A stretch of DNA of 64,000 bases from Gracilimonas sp. (GCF_014762685.1 NZ_JABURM010000005.1:1364001-1428000), one strand, 5' to 3'. Shown: positions 1 through 8,320, counted from the stretch's first letter. Notes: generated by a model not told the origin, from the sequence alone. A program made the numbers and translations.

Positions 1-489
1 ATCTATTCCGCCAATCTCAAATTGCTCCAGCGTATCTGCAATTTTAGCTTGCCATTCGGAGCGTTCGCTTGCGCGAAGGGCTTCTTTGGCTTCCTGAATT
101 TTACGGTCTTTTTCTTTCATGAACACTTTCTTCACCTTCAGTGCCTTTTCATATGCTTTTTCGGCAAATGCCAACTGATCTTTGGTGTGTGAAAGATTTT
201 CTTTGGCTTTCTCTAATTGAAGCGCATATCCCTCGGCAATGTCATCGCGGTCGGCCTGAATAGCAGACTTTACTTTTGCGGTAAGGTCTTGAATCAATTT
301 CTCATTACGGTTCAGCTCTTTTTGGAGCATCAGTAAATTGGCTTTTACCGTAGCAATATTTTCATTCATCTGGGGAATTTGGTCGTTTAATTCCCGAATA
401 TTTTGCTCAAGAATGAGTTTTGGGTCTTCCATTGAGCTTATCAAGCCACCGAACATTGATTTTATAGCGCGGATAAATCGTTGAAACAT
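1..489 (-). CDS. pspA: PspA/IM30 family membrane-stress protein (partial, C-terminus outside window)
   Basis: The reverse-strand reading begins at an ATG at 489 and runs off the left edge, so only the first 163 residues are visible. It opens with MFQRFIRAIKSMFGGLISSM, an amphipathic N-terminal helix, followed by DPKLILEQNIRELNDQI and a long, charged, heptad-like coiled coil with no signal peptide. That is the layout of PspA/IM30 (ESCRT-III-like) proteins, which coat the inner face of the cytoplasmic membrane under envelope stress. An AAAGGAAAG ribosome-binding site lies just upstream of the ATG. No PspB, PspC or PspF homologue is visible nearby, as is common outside Proteobacteria. The C-terminal part could not be checked. 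Confidence 0.85.
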   Translation of the reverse strand, partial: MFQRFIRAIKSMFGGLISSMEDPKLILEQNIRELNDQIPQMNENIATVKANLLMLQKELNRNEKLIQDLTAKVKSAIQADRDDIAEGYALQLEKAKENLSHTKDQLAFAEKAYEKALKVKKVFMKEKDRKIQEAKEALRASERSEWQAKIADTLEQFEIGGID

Positions 490-564
490 AATACTTTCCT
501 TTATTTTTAATGCCCTGTTATTACTATGAACTAAATTAACCGATTATTAGTGTATTTCAAGCAG

Positions 565-1908
565 TTAAAGCTCAAATGCCCTGCTGCCGTTTTTGTCAAT
601 CGTATGACTCACCAAATGCACCTCCTCGGGTTTAGCCTCGGCAATAGTCACTGCCCCGAATAATACATCGCTTGCAGCTTCTATTGTTGATGGCTTGTTC
701 GTATAACCGGTCAATATTGTTTCACCTTTTGAGATTTTATCTCCAATTTTCTTTTTAAGTACAATTCCGGCCTGTGGGTCAACATTATCTTCCTTCTTTT
801 TCCGGCCGGCTCCAAGTTCAACCGAAGCCATGCCGATTTCAAACGAATCCATTGCAGAAACATATCCGTCCCTCGCGGCTTTGATTTCAAATTCATACTC
901 TGCTTGCGTGTATTTTTTGGGGAATTTAATCATCTCAACATCGCCACCCTGTTCTTCTACAATATCCAGCCATTTCTGAAAAGCCGCTCCATTTTCAATT
1001 TGCTGCCTGCTAATCTCAATTCCCCCGGAGATATCTTTGGCCTTACCGCCCAGGTAAATCATCGTTCCGGCAAGCAAGTGGGTAATCTCCATAATATCAC
1101 TCGGTCCTTTTCCGTGCATCGCATCGATACATTCTTCTACTTCCAGCCAATTCCCAATTTTGAAACCTAACGGCTGATTCATATTAGTTACATAGGCAAT
1201 GGTTTCTTTGTCAAACTGTGTCCCAATCCCAACTAATGCTTCTCCAAGCTTAATGGCATCTTTGGTATTCTTCATAAAGGCGCCGGAACCTGCTTTCACA
1301 TCCAGAACAAGGGCATCAATGCCTTCAGCCAACTTCTTACTCATGATGCTGCCGGCAATCAATGGAATGGACTCTACCGTAGCGGTCACATCACGAAGGG
1401 CGTATAATCTTTTATCAGCAGGGGCAATTTCTTTGGTTTGTCCGGCCAGCACTAAATCGTGCTTACCGATAATTTCTTTGTAGCGGGCCAAATCCATATC
1501 AACGGTGAAGCCGGGTATGGATTCCAATTTATCCAGTGTGCCCCCGGTATGCCCTAATCCGCGACCTGAAATCATTGGAACGGGAACTCCTGCTGAGGCT
1601 ACTATCGGGGCTAAAATCAGCGAGAGTTTATCTCCGACGCCACCCGTAGAATGTTTATCCACTTTTTTCCCGGAAACATGCGAAAGATCCACAATTTCCC
1701 CTGAATGCAACATCGATTCTGTCAAAGCAGCTGACTCATCATCATTTAGTCCATTCAGAAATGACGCCATCAAGAAAGCGCTCACTTGGTAGTCCGGGAT
1801 CTCATCAGCGGTATACTGATCAATGAGATATTTAATTTCTTCTTTCAGGAGGGTTTGTCCGTCCCGTTTTTTGCGTATAATCGAAACTATATTGTATTTT
1901 GAGTCCAT
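565..1908 (-). CDS. pdp: Pyrimidine-nucleoside / thymidine phosphorylase
   Basis: The 447-residue product is full length for nucleoside phosphorylase family II. It would split thymidine, deoxyuridine or uridine with phosphate to the base and (deoxy)ribose 1-phosphate in pyrimidine salvage. The phosphate-binding motif KHSTGGVGDK is at residues 85-94 and the family signature SGRGLGHTGGTLDKLESIPG at 114-133. The helical N-terminal domain, central alpha/beta domain and C-terminal beta domain (about residue 345 on) are all present. The Pdp and DeoA subfamilies cannot be separated by eye; the DKHSTGGVGDK segment favours Pdp. It is transcribed away from pdxB, with only about 50 bases between the two starts. 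A uracil phosphoribosyltransferase in the same salvage network lies at 54 kb. Confidence 0.9.
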   Translation of the reverse strand: MDSKYNIVSIIRKKRDGQTLLKEEIKYLIDQYTADEIPDYQVSAFLMASFLNGLNDDESAALTESMLHSGEIVDLSHVSGKKVDKHSTGGVGDKLSLILAPIVASAGVPVPMISGRGLGHTGGTLDKLESIPGFTVDMDLARYKEIIGKHDLVLAGQTKEIAPADKRLYALRDVTATVESIPLIAGSIMSKKLAEGIDALVLDVKAGSGAFMKNTKDAIKLGEALVGIGTQFDKETIAYVTNMNQPLGFKIGNWLEVEECIDAMHGKGPSDIMEITHLLAGTMIYLGGKAKDISGGIEISRQQIENGAAFQKWLDIVEEQGGDVEMIKFPKKYTQAEYEFEIKAARDGYVSAMDSFEIGMASVELGAGRKKKEDNVDPQAGIVLKKKIGDKISKGETILTGYTNKPSTIEAASDVLFGAVTIAEAKPEEVHLVSHTIDKNGSRAFEL

Positions 1909-1959
1909 ACATGAAGTATAGGCTTTAAACAGCTTTTTTTCTCACTCAAATCATACTTT

Positions 1960-3072
1960 TTGATACACATTTTAGCTGACCAAAATTTGCACAAAATTGA
2001 GGAGCTTGTTCCTCCTCATGTCCATCTCTCTCTTTACAATCCCACTGACGGCCTGCCTGATCTAAAACAAGCTGATGCGCTTTTGATCCGAACCGTTACC
2101 CACCTGAACCCGGAAACAGTTCCAAACCTGCCTGACAAACTTAAATTTATTGGTACAGGGTCTTCGGGCACCGATCATATCGATAACGAATATTTCGAAA
2201 GTCACGGCATTACCCTTGCAGATGCAAACGGTTGTAATGCCCGGGCAGTAGCTGAATATGTAATGACCGCACTTTTACTTTGGAAAGAAGATCGTCAACC
2301 CGCCAAACCCTTTGGTAAAGTAGGGGTAATTGGTGTTGGAAAGGCGGGATCAGCCGTCGTGAACTTGCTTCAAAATTTTGGGATTGAATGTGTGCAATAT
2401 GACCCTCCAAGAGAGAAGCGCGATCCTGATTTTACCTCAGCTTCCATGAAAGAAGTATTGAATTGTGAGATCCTGACCTTTCATGTTCCCCTAAACAAAA
2501 AAGGCGAACATCCGACTTTTCACTGGCTGAATGAGCAGAAATTGGAGGGACGTCATTTCAAATTGATTATTAACGCAGCCCGGGGCGGGGTGATTGATGA
2601 ACTGGCATTAATGAAGTTTTATACAAAAGGTTTTGTAGCAGACTACGTACTCGATGTATGGGAAGCAGAACCGGACTTCAATACAAAAGTAGCCAATCAT
2701 GCTTTTATTGCCACACCACATATTGCTGGCTATTCGGAACAATCCAAAATAAATGCTACCAAAATAATCTGTGATGAATTAGCTGCTTTCTTTGATCTTG
2801 AACCCGCTATTCCCAAATATAAAAATGTATCCAGAACCATTGATTTTGCACATATTAAATATGATCTCAGCAAAGTACTCAACCGGCTTCACCCTATAAA
2901 AGAATACGATGCCGCATTGAGGGATTTATTTGAACGCCCCGACAAGAAAGTTCTTTTCCGAAACCTGCGAAATGAATGGCCTTATAGATTTGAATATGAA
3001 TATCTCAGGATCCGAAAGGAACTGACAGATAAATTTCCGGAACTGAGAAAACTAGGGGTGCATCCAATATAA
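1960..3072 (+). CDS. pdxB: Erythronate-4-phosphate dehydrogenase
   Basis: PdxB oxidises 4-phosphoerythronate with NAD in the deoxyxylulose-5-phosphate-dependent route to pyridoxal phosphate. The 370-residue protein has the D-2-hydroxyacid dehydrogenase fold: the NAD-binding GVIGVGKAG at residues 122-130, the substrate/NAD motif NAARGGVID near 205-213, and the catalytic-His motif TPHIAG near 252-257. The N-terminal GTGSSGTDHID and the long C-terminal extension after about residue 280 are PdxB-like and unlike SerA. The start is TTG at 1960 (TTG ATA CAC ATT); no in-frame ATG precedes the conserved MIHILADQN segment. It is a single gene, divergent from the phosphorylase and convergent with the acetyltransferase downstream. 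Confidence 0.9.
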   Translation: MIHILADQNLHKIEELVPPHVHLSLYNPTDGLPDLKQADALLIRTVTHLNPETVPNLPDKLKFIGTGSSGTDHIDNEYFESHGITLADANGCNARAVAEYVMTALLLWKEDRQPAKPFGKVGVIGVGKAGSAVVNLLQNFGIECVQYDPPREKRDPDFTSASMKEVLNCEILTFHVPLNKKGEHPTFHWLNEQKLEGRHFKLIINAARGGVIDELALMKFYTKGFVADYVLDVWEAEPDFNTKVANHAFIATPHIAGYSEQSKINATKIICDELAAFFDLEPAIPKYKNVSRTIDFAHIKYDLSKVLNRLHPIKEYDAALRDLFERPDKKVLFRNLRNEWPYRFEYEYLRIRKELTDKFPELRKLGVHPI

Positions 3073-3095
3073 ATCTATTTATTCTACATTAGACG

Positions 3096-3596
3096 CTATA
3101 AAATACGCTGCCAGTAACCCACATCAATCCATTTATCAAACTTGTATCCCACCTCCGTGAAATGTGCCACTTTAGTCATCTCAAATTTCTCATGCAGGGC
3201 TATACTGGCTTCATTAGGCAATGCAATCCCTCCAATTACAGCATGAATGCCGTTTTCTTTGAGAATACGGAATAACTCAGCATATAACCCGGATCCCACG
3301 CCACGTCCCTTTTTATCGGGATCAACATACACAGTACTCTCAACTGAAAATCGGTATGCACAACGGCCTTTCCACTTTGTTGCATAAGCATATCCCAAAA
3401 TCCGGCTGCCCGTTTCAGCTACTAACCATGGAAGCCCGGCGTTCTTTACTTCTTGTATTCGATCCGTCATTTCTTCCGGTTTTATTTTTTCTTCCTCAAA
3501 CGTTACCGTTGTATTTAAAACATAGTAGTTATAAATACGAGTTAGCATCTTGCTGTCTTCAATTGTCGCACTTCGGATAGTCACCTTACCTGTCAT
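3096..3596 (-). CDS. GNAT acetyltransferase, phosphinothricin N-acetyltransferase-like
   Basis: This 166-residue protein spans one GNAT domain. It contains TVTFEEE near residue 30, the beta-4 segment STVYVDPDKKGRGVGSGLY with the acetyl-CoA loop RGVGSG at 98-103, and the C-terminal GYKFDKWIDVGYWQRIL. That ending and the TFEE motif are typical of the Pat/Bar/MddA (YncA) subgroup, which acetylates the alpha-amino group of small substrates such as phosphinothricin or methionine derivatives. The actual substrate cannot be told from sequence. It starts 17 bases downstream of the DinB-like gene's stop codon on the same strand, so the two are probably co-transcribed. Confidence 0.85.
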   Translation of the reverse strand: MTGKVTIRSATIEDSKMLTRIYNYYVLNTTVTFEEEKIKPEEMTDRIQEVKNAGLPWLVAETGSRILGYAYATKWKGRCAYRFSVESTVYVDPDKKGRGVGSGLYAELFRILKENGIHAVIGGIALPNEASIALHEKFEMTKVAHFTEVGYKFDKWIDVGYWQRIL

Positions 3597-3612
3597 ATCT
3601 TTTTTTAAGATT

Positions 3613-4458
3613 TTACTTCATAAATGAAACCGTCTTCGTAATCAACGCTCCTAAGTCCTCATTACCCTTAACCGTTATTCGGTTCAAAGCTTCACTTTCC
3701 GATATATTTTTGGTGAATATGCGCCAGGCTGTGTCGTCATCCATGGATACCTCAGTCCCGGCTGCATCATCGGCTTCAGCCTTATAAAGCTTCCATTCAC
3801 TTCCTTGATTAACTAAAAGCCAAGTATCGTCAATTACTTCTGTAACATGAATGAGCACACTTTCACCGGAAATATTGCCTGCATGACGATCATAAACAGG
3901 AGGAACTCCTCTGATTAAAGTATCAATCAACGGTTCCAGCCACTTTTTTTCGACCAAATTCGGCCTGCCCACCGCTTCCCTTATTTGCTGTTGATGGTGC
4001 CATTTTTCGGTGTATTCCCGGGCGATATCAAACCAGTTTTCGGATTGCTCCTCTCCCGCCCAGTCCACACTGAATTTGGCTCTCCCCTTTGGATCAAGAT
4101 TTTTGAGGTGTTCCATCACTTTTGGTGTCAGAAATTCGGTAAGCTCTATGATCAACTTAGGACTGAGTCGTTTTGCAGCCCGAACCCATTCATTATTTAC
4201 GGCATTGAGAAAATTTACAAGCGAGGTATAATCTCGGATCGGCTCTTCAGGAGGCGGCAGTTCATGATGATCTCTATGAATAGACAACCGCCTCAAATCC
4301 CCATCCAACAAATGTGCCGCAACGTCCTTTACATTCCATTGGGTGCTGATAGTCGGACTGTTCCACTCTTTTTTGGTTAAAGAAGCAAGAAGTTTAATGA
4401 GCTCCTGCTGTACTTCTTCAAATATGGGAATGGTGTTTATCAGTTTTAATGGTTGCAT
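3613..4458 (-). CDS. Maleylpyruvate isomerase N-terminal (DinB-like) domain protein
   Basis: The 281-residue cytoplasmic protein begins with a four-helix segment containing STQWNVKDVAAHLLDGDLRR (near residues 38-57), the hallmark of the mycothiol-dependent maleylpyruvate isomerase / DinB_2 metal-binding family. The conserved His of AAHLL, another His near residue 60, and the HHQQQIREAVGRP segment near 155-167 are probable metal or thiol-cofactor ligands. The C-terminal part is beta-rich and resembles the SCP2-like second domain of this family. Many members are thiol transferases. The thiol used here (bacillithiol or another) is unknown, because mycothiol is an actinobacterial cofactor. The substrate is not predictable. 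Confidence 0.7.
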   Translation of the reverse strand: MQPLKLINTIPIFEEVQQELIKLLASLTKKEWNSPTISTQWNVKDVAAHLLDGDLRRLSIHRDHHELPPPEEPIRDYTSLVNFLNAVNNEWVRAAKRLSPKLIIELTEFLTPKVMEHLKNLDPKGRAKFSVDWAGEEQSENWFDIAREYTEKWHHQQQIREAVGRPNLVEKKWLEPLIDTLIRGVPPVYDRHAGNISGESVLIHVTEVIDDTWLLVNQGSEWKLYKAEADDAAGTEVSMDDDTAWRIFTKNISESEALNRITVKGNEDLGALITKTVSFMK

Positions 4459-4472
4459 TTGGTTTCAAATTT

Positions 4473-4509
4473 AATTGATTAAAGATTCGACATCCTAATT
4501 TAATCAATT
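4473..4509. repeat. AT-rich inverted repeat between divergent genes
   Basis: AATTGATTAAA at 4473-4483 is repeated in perfect inverted form (TTTAATCAATT) at 4499-4509, with a 15-base spacer. It lies between the divergent starts of the DinB-like gene (4458, reverse) and the YbaK gene (4645, forward), so it could be an operator or a hairpin in the leader of one of them. AT-rich intergenic DNA makes such matches fairly easy by chance. Confidence 0.35.
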
Positions 4510-4644
4510 TGTGCCTTTATGGTCATGACTTAATACTCTTGTTAATATCTGCTTCCACAATTAGTTTAGTTAAAATTTGAATGGTTGCCTCTTGTTTTCA
4601 GTTACTATTATTATATCACCGTAAAATAATTTCAGGAGGTTCGT

Positions 4645-5112
4645 ATGCCATTAAGCAGATTGATAGACTACTTAGAAGAACACAACAAAAAGTACGTAGT
4701 TATAAAACATTCCACGGCATTTACGGCACAGGAAGTAGCGGCTTCTGCTCACATACCGGGAAAAGACATGGCCAAAACCGTGATCGTAAAAGTGGACGGA
4801 GAGATGAAAATGGTGGTGCTCCCTTCCACCCACAATGTTGACTTCGAAGCAATCAAAGAAGCACTGAATGCAGATGAAGCTGAATTGGCTACCGAACAGG
4901 AGTTTGAGGAATTGTTTCCGGAATGCGAATTAGGCGCCATGCCTCCCTTTGGGAACTTCTACGACATGGAAACACTGGTAGCTGAATCATTGACCGAAGA
5001 CGAAGAAATTGCCTTTAATGCCGGAACGCATAAAGAGTTGGTACAAATGAATTACAGCGATTTTGCAGAATTGGTACAGCCTAAAATTTTACCTGTAGGT
5101 GTACGGGCTTAA
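4645..5112 (+). CDS. YbaK/EbsC-family aminoacyl-tRNA deacylase-like protein
   Basis: The 155-residue single-domain protein belongs to the YbaK / prolyl-tRNA-synthetase-associated editing family. These proteins hydrolyse mischarged tRNAs such as Ala-tRNA(Pro) or Cys-tRNA(Pro) in the cytoplasm. Visible family features are the H-S-T-AFTAQEVA segment near residues 21-31, GKDMAKTVIVKVDG with the conserved lysine near residue 44, and GAMPPFGN near 98-105, which forms the loop around the substrate. The ATG at 4645 is supported by a strong AGGAGGT at 4634-4640, unusually clear for this genome. The gene is alone in its orientation here. Confidence 0.85.
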   Translation: MPLSRLIDYLEEHNKKYVVIKHSTAFTAQEVAASAHIPGKDMAKTVIVKVDGEMKMVVLPSTHNVDFEAIKEALNADEAELATEQEFEELFPECELGAMPPFGNFYDMETLVAESLTEDEEIAFNAGTHKELVQMNYSDFAELVQPKILPVGVRA

Positions 5113-5222
5113 GCCGGTAATCAATTTTACCAACATAAACACAGTTAGCCGGCATGGAATGAGTAATCAGTTTTGGGTTAAGAAGTCGCTATTACTCTTT
5201 TCGAAACGAAAAAAGCATTTTT

Positions 5223-5669
5223 TCAGTCCGGAGTATTATTCCAGATTATATCATCTTTAGTTACAATAAGATCAAAATAATCGGAATCAGAGACTAAGGA
5301 AGTGATGTCTACAGGACCGCTGACTTCCATCATGGGTTCACCCCACAAACCTACTTCTGTGGTGCTAATGCTATGAATATGATATACCCCATTGGCATTT
5401 CTGGCATGCATCCCATCATCACTGACCTCATCAGCCGGGAAGTCAATTTTGGAAAAATCGAGCCCTTCAAAACTGCCCCCTCCGCCACCTAATATCAGTG
5501 GTTTATGAACGTAACTTTGCACAAAGGCGGATATAGTGACCAAATCCTGACGTACCACATCATGATTCATTGAATTTGATTGGGTGCCAAATACTGAAAT
5601 GGCGAGCACCGTTGCAATCCCCACCAAAACCATAAGTAATATCACCAGAAATAATTGTTGCTGTCCCAT
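5223..5669 (-). CDS. Pilin-like membrane-anchored protein of unknown function
   Basis: The 148-residue product begins MGQQQLFLVILLMVLVGIAT, a very short polar stretch directly followed by one hydrophobic helix to about residue 27. A helical segment (DVVRQDLVTISAFVQSYVHKP) and a glycine-rich, beta-rich soluble part follow. The architecture resembles type IV pilins and pseudopilins, where a glycine precedes the cleavage site, but the usual Phe-Thr-Leu-Ile-Glu context and Glu+5 are absent. Short-headed MGQQQL proteins of this kind recur in Bacteroidota-related phyla, to my recollection. No prepilin peptidase or pilus assembly gene lies nearby. The glycine run GGGGGS near residues 62-67 is notable. 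Function is unproven. Confidence 0.5.
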   Translation of the reverse strand: MGQQQLFLVILLMVLVGIATVLAISVFGTQSNSMNHDVVRQDLVTISAFVQSYVHKPLILGGGGGSFEGLDFSKIDFPADEVSDDGMHARNANGVYHIHSISTTEVGLWGEPMMEVSGPVDITSLVSDSDYFDLIVTKDDIIWNNTPD

Positions 5670-5824
5670 AAGCCTGCCGTATTTTTATTTGACCAATAAT
5701 ATTCAACTATGGGAACCCATGGAATTAGAAATAATTTATAATACGGCTGCATACAACCTGTCACGTTGCTGATCGGATAGAGATGATCGTTTTTTGATGC
5801 AAAATAATTTTGAGCCGTATAAAT

Positions 5825-7576
5825 CTAACAACGGCCCATTTTCAGCAGGATTTCTTTGCACGGAGTCAAAGACCTTAAAAGCAACCTCCACTCTTCCCCT
5901 TCTCGGACCCACGTACTCATATATTTAAGTGGCCCCCAACGGCCAACCGGCTTCATTATACCATCTATGTCCATTCGGCCCATTACCAAAGCAATGTCGC
6001 CATAAAACAGTACTTCTGTCCCCGTTAATTGCACATCAGTTGCGTCCCATGCAGAAAGGCCGGCAATAACCTGAGATTTGTTCTCGATCAGCCCGCCCGG
6101 TGCAAGAACCCTGAAATCATCCAGTGCAACTTGCTCAATAAAAGCAGAATCCCGATCAACGATTTGTGAACGGGCGAGTTCCTCATTTAGCCGGAGAAGC
6201 TCTTTCTTGTCCACTTCACGTTCATTGCCCGAATCCTGTCCAACTTCATTTGAAACAGATGCATTCTGTGGATACAGGACTCCATCTTTTGCTACCAAGA
6301 TTATATTGCGAAGAAAATTTATATCCTGCAGAGGATCACCTGAAAGCAACACAAAATCAGCTCGCTTACCCACTTCAAGGGAACCGTGTGTTTCTTCGAT
6401 TCCAATCGCTCTTGCGTTGTTTAATGTGGCTGCCTTTATAGCATCAAGGGGAGAAACCCCATGTTCTACAAGAGTTTCGATTTCCGACTGAACAGGGACA
6501 CTTCCATCGGAATCAGTGCCGGCAGCAATGGTTACTCCCGCTTCGTAAGCCTCCCGGGTAGCACCAATGGTCCAGGCTCTTCGGGCAGACATATCGATGT
6601 TACGGGCAGCTTCAGCTAAATGTTGGGATTGGCCTGCCTGGCCGGTATCCACCCGTGGGCTTTCCCCTGCAGAAAATGTAGGTTCCAGGATGGTTCCGTT
6701 ATTGGCCATTAAATGATAGAGAGAATCATAAGGAGCATCTCCGGGATCAGTGGAAAAATCTTGCTTTGGCATCCATTCTGTTATGGCCTCATTAAACCCC
6801 GAAGGTAAACCTGAAAATGCTTCCGGATAAAGTCCGCCGCTATGGGAAAGCACATCTGCCCCTGCCGAGACAGCATCGCTTGGCTTACTGGGAAAAATAG
6901 TGGCATGGCTCCATACTTTTAATCCTTGCCGGTGAGCTTCATTAGTGATTTGTTTCAACAATCCGGGTTCAATGGCTGAGTAGAGCTTTATTCCTGTTGC
7001 TCCGGTACCTTTAGCTTCCGCGATAATCTGGGGCAGATCGGTATGGCCGGTCACTACTCGCATCCAGGGTGCTTCTCCCGGTTTTAAGCCTCTGGCCGCA
7101 AAGCGGGTTCTGGGGTCTTGTAAAAATGACGCGCCAAATAAAACAGCTGAATAGTAGATATTGGGAGTTTGAATAGTCCCCAACTTTGCATCCCGCGCAA
7201 GTACCGATAAGGTCCGGGCATCCCCTCCCATATCCCGAACAGTAGTTGTACCCGAAGCTAATAATGCTTTCAATCTCTTTTCAGGATCAGGGTTTTTAGT
7301 TAAATGAACATGAGCGTCGATCAATCCCGGCAAAACGAAATGTCCGGACATATCCAATATTTTTGATTCTCCAGGTAGCGTTTTCTGACCGGTGGGAAAC
7401 AGGTCGGAAATGATTTCATTTTTGATTACCAGTGTCATGTTTGGCTGCTGTGCCGAACCGGTACCATCAATAACTGTAATATTGGTTATTGCAATCGTTG
7501 GTGCATCAACTTGCTGCGCCCGGGTGGGAAAAATTAAAATAACACTCAGGCAAAGAACTGACAGGTACTGTTTCAT
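5825..7576 (-). CDS. Secreted amidohydrolase with C-terminal SnoaL/DUF4440-like domain
   Basis: The chosen ATG at 7576 gives 583 residues starting with a signal peptide (MKQYLSVLCLSVILIFPTRA). An in-frame TTG 15 bases upstream is less likely because the AAGGGG in between serves as the ribosome-binding site. The first 410 or so residues are an amidohydrolase-superfamily TIM barrel: GLIDAHVHL (metal HxH), the GIKLYS lysine region, WSHATIFP and LSHSGG histidines, and AAGTDSDG with the catalytic aspartate. The ending GKRADFVLLSGDPL is typical of imidazolonepropionase-like enzymes. After a polar linker, the last 120 or so residues (from about QIVDRDSAF) look like a SnoaL/DUF4440 cone-fold domain ending in a WRLLLRS strand. 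Substrate unknown; periplasmic location inferred. Expressed alone. Confidence 0.8.
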   Translation of the reverse strand: MKQYLSVLCLSVILIFPTRAQQVDAPTIAITNITVIDGTGSAQQPNMTLVIKNEIISDLFPTGQKTLPGESKILDMSGHFVLPGLIDAHVHLTKNPDPEKRLKALLASGTTTVRDMGGDARTLSVLARDAKLGTIQTPNIYYSAVLFGASFLQDPRTRFAARGLKPGEAPWMRVVTGHTDLPQIIAEAKGTGATGIKLYSAIEPGLLKQITNEAHRQGLKVWSHATIFPSKPSDAVSAGADVLSHSGGLYPEAFSGLPSGFNEAITEWMPKQDFSTDPGDAPYDSLYHLMANNGTILEPTFSAGESPRVDTGQAGQSQHLAEAARNIDMSARRAWTIGATREAYEAGVTIAAGTDSDGSVPVQSEIETLVEHGVSPLDAIKAATLNNARAIGIEETHGSLEVGKRADFVLLSGDPLQDINFLRNIILVAKDGVLYPQNASVSNEVGQDSGNEREVDKKELLRLNEELARSQIVDRDSAFIEQVALDDFRVLAPGGLIENKSQVIAGLSAWDATDVQLTGTEVLFYGDIALVMGRMDIDGIMKPVGRWGPLKYMSTWVREGEEWRLLLRSLTPCKEILLKMGRC

Positions 7577-7953
7577 AGCAGACCCCTTCAATATTTATAA
7601 TGGTTGGTATGTTTTTAATGCACAATAAAAACCCCGTGCTTAGCCTCATCAAGTTATTTGGGATAGACTTGCCAAGGTATTATGCTTTAAAAAACGACTA
7701 AAAAATTTTAAAAAGCAATCTCAAAGCTCCGCAGTCCCGATCATATGCCCGGCTGAATAGTATGATGCTCAATTTCGATGGTGCATTCCAACGTTAAGCA
7801 TCGGAACGAGGAGATTAAGAGAGCAAACAAAAAAAATAGTGATGAATACCGCCCGTCACCATTGGTGAAGAACCTCTGTCACCATTGGTGACGAGATAGA
7901 ATGATGAGTATAAAAAAAGGAAAGGATCTAAATAGCTGTCCGCCCGAGTCCCT
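7577..7953. other. Intergenic stretch without a supported gene
   Basis: These 377 bases hold the upstream region of the amidohydrolase and the 3' side of the small lipoprotein gene. I see no open frame with coding character on either strand and no tRNA-like fold. The only structured element is a pair of near-palindromes at 7855-7891, described separately. Confidence 0.6.
7855..7891. repeat. Two direct copies of a near-palindrome GTCACCATTGGTGA
   Basis: GTCACCATTGGTGA occurs at 7855-7868 and again at 7878-7891, a 23-base period. Each copy is itself an interrupted palindrome (TCACC-ATT-GGTGA). The 23-base period places the two copies on roughly the same helical face, as in a two-site operator, but a small repeat element is equally possible. 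They lie in a non-coding gap downstream of the 7954-8235 gene (reverse strand). Confidence 0.5.
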
Positions 7954-8235
7954 TTAACACCTTTCTATTTTCTTCAACAACCCCACCACAGAGTCGGGAT
8001 AAGAATCCTCAAAAGTGAGGGCAAAATCAGCCGCTGCATGAATCTCATATTCAGAGCTTTGGGCCTGCATTACCATGGCAGTCTGCATGTCAGGATCCAA
8101 ATAGGGAAACACAAGATCCTCAACGGATTGCCAGTCATGATCAGAACATTGGAAAGATTGGGGTTTCGTGTGAGCGCAGGAAAGACCGATGGCCAGGATC
8201 CCGGGTATTGAAAGTTTTAGAAATTTGGTGTACAT
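7954..8235 (-). CDS. Small putative lipoprotein, unknown function
   Basis: From an ATG at 8235 the product has 93 residues: MYTKFLK, a hydrophobic stretch to GLS, then Cys near residue 20 (AIGLSC), which reads as a lipoprotein signal with a weak lipobox. The mature part is acidic and has no recognisable domain. Longer in-frame starts exist at 8271 and 8343, but the longest would translate straight through a palindromic repeat (8295-8320) and overlap the upstream gene, so it is unlikely. The 8235 start is preceded by an A-rich leader (AAAACAAAAC), usual for this genome. It lies downstream of, and in the same direction as, a small membrane-protein gene. Confidence 0.45.
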   Translation of the reverse strand: MYTKFLKLSIPGILAIGLSCAHTKPQSFQCSDHDWQSVEDLVFPYLDPDMQTAMVMQAQSSEYEIHAAADFALTFEDSYPDSVVGLLKKIERC

Positions 8236-8294
8236 GTTTTGTTTTAACGATTTAGCGCAACTTTTTTTCATGCGGACAGGGAGGTTCTGAGTGG

Positions 8295-8320
8295 CGTTCC
8301 CAACCGGGAGGTTGGGAACG
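8295..8320. repeat. REP-like palindromic repeat
   Basis: CGTTCCCAACC at 8295-8305 pairs perfectly with GGTTGGGAACG at 8310-8320 around a GGGA loop, an 11-base-pair stem. There is no following T-run in either direction, so it is a poor terminator. The GTTCCCAACC...GGTTGGGAACGAG form resembles short palindromes dispersed in many Bacteroidota and cyanobacterial genomes. It separates two small genes of unknown function. Confidence 0.6.

Noticed and set aside
711-1792. Open frames of 60-95 codons inside the nucleoside phosphorylase gene on either strand
   Set aside because: They lie wholly within a well-supported gene, have no homologue-like motifs, and read as shadows of its codon pattern.
5195-5215. 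Terminator after the YbaK gene (TTTTCG-AAA-CGAAAA)
   Set aside because: A six-base, A/T-rich stem with a three-base loop is too weak to claim.
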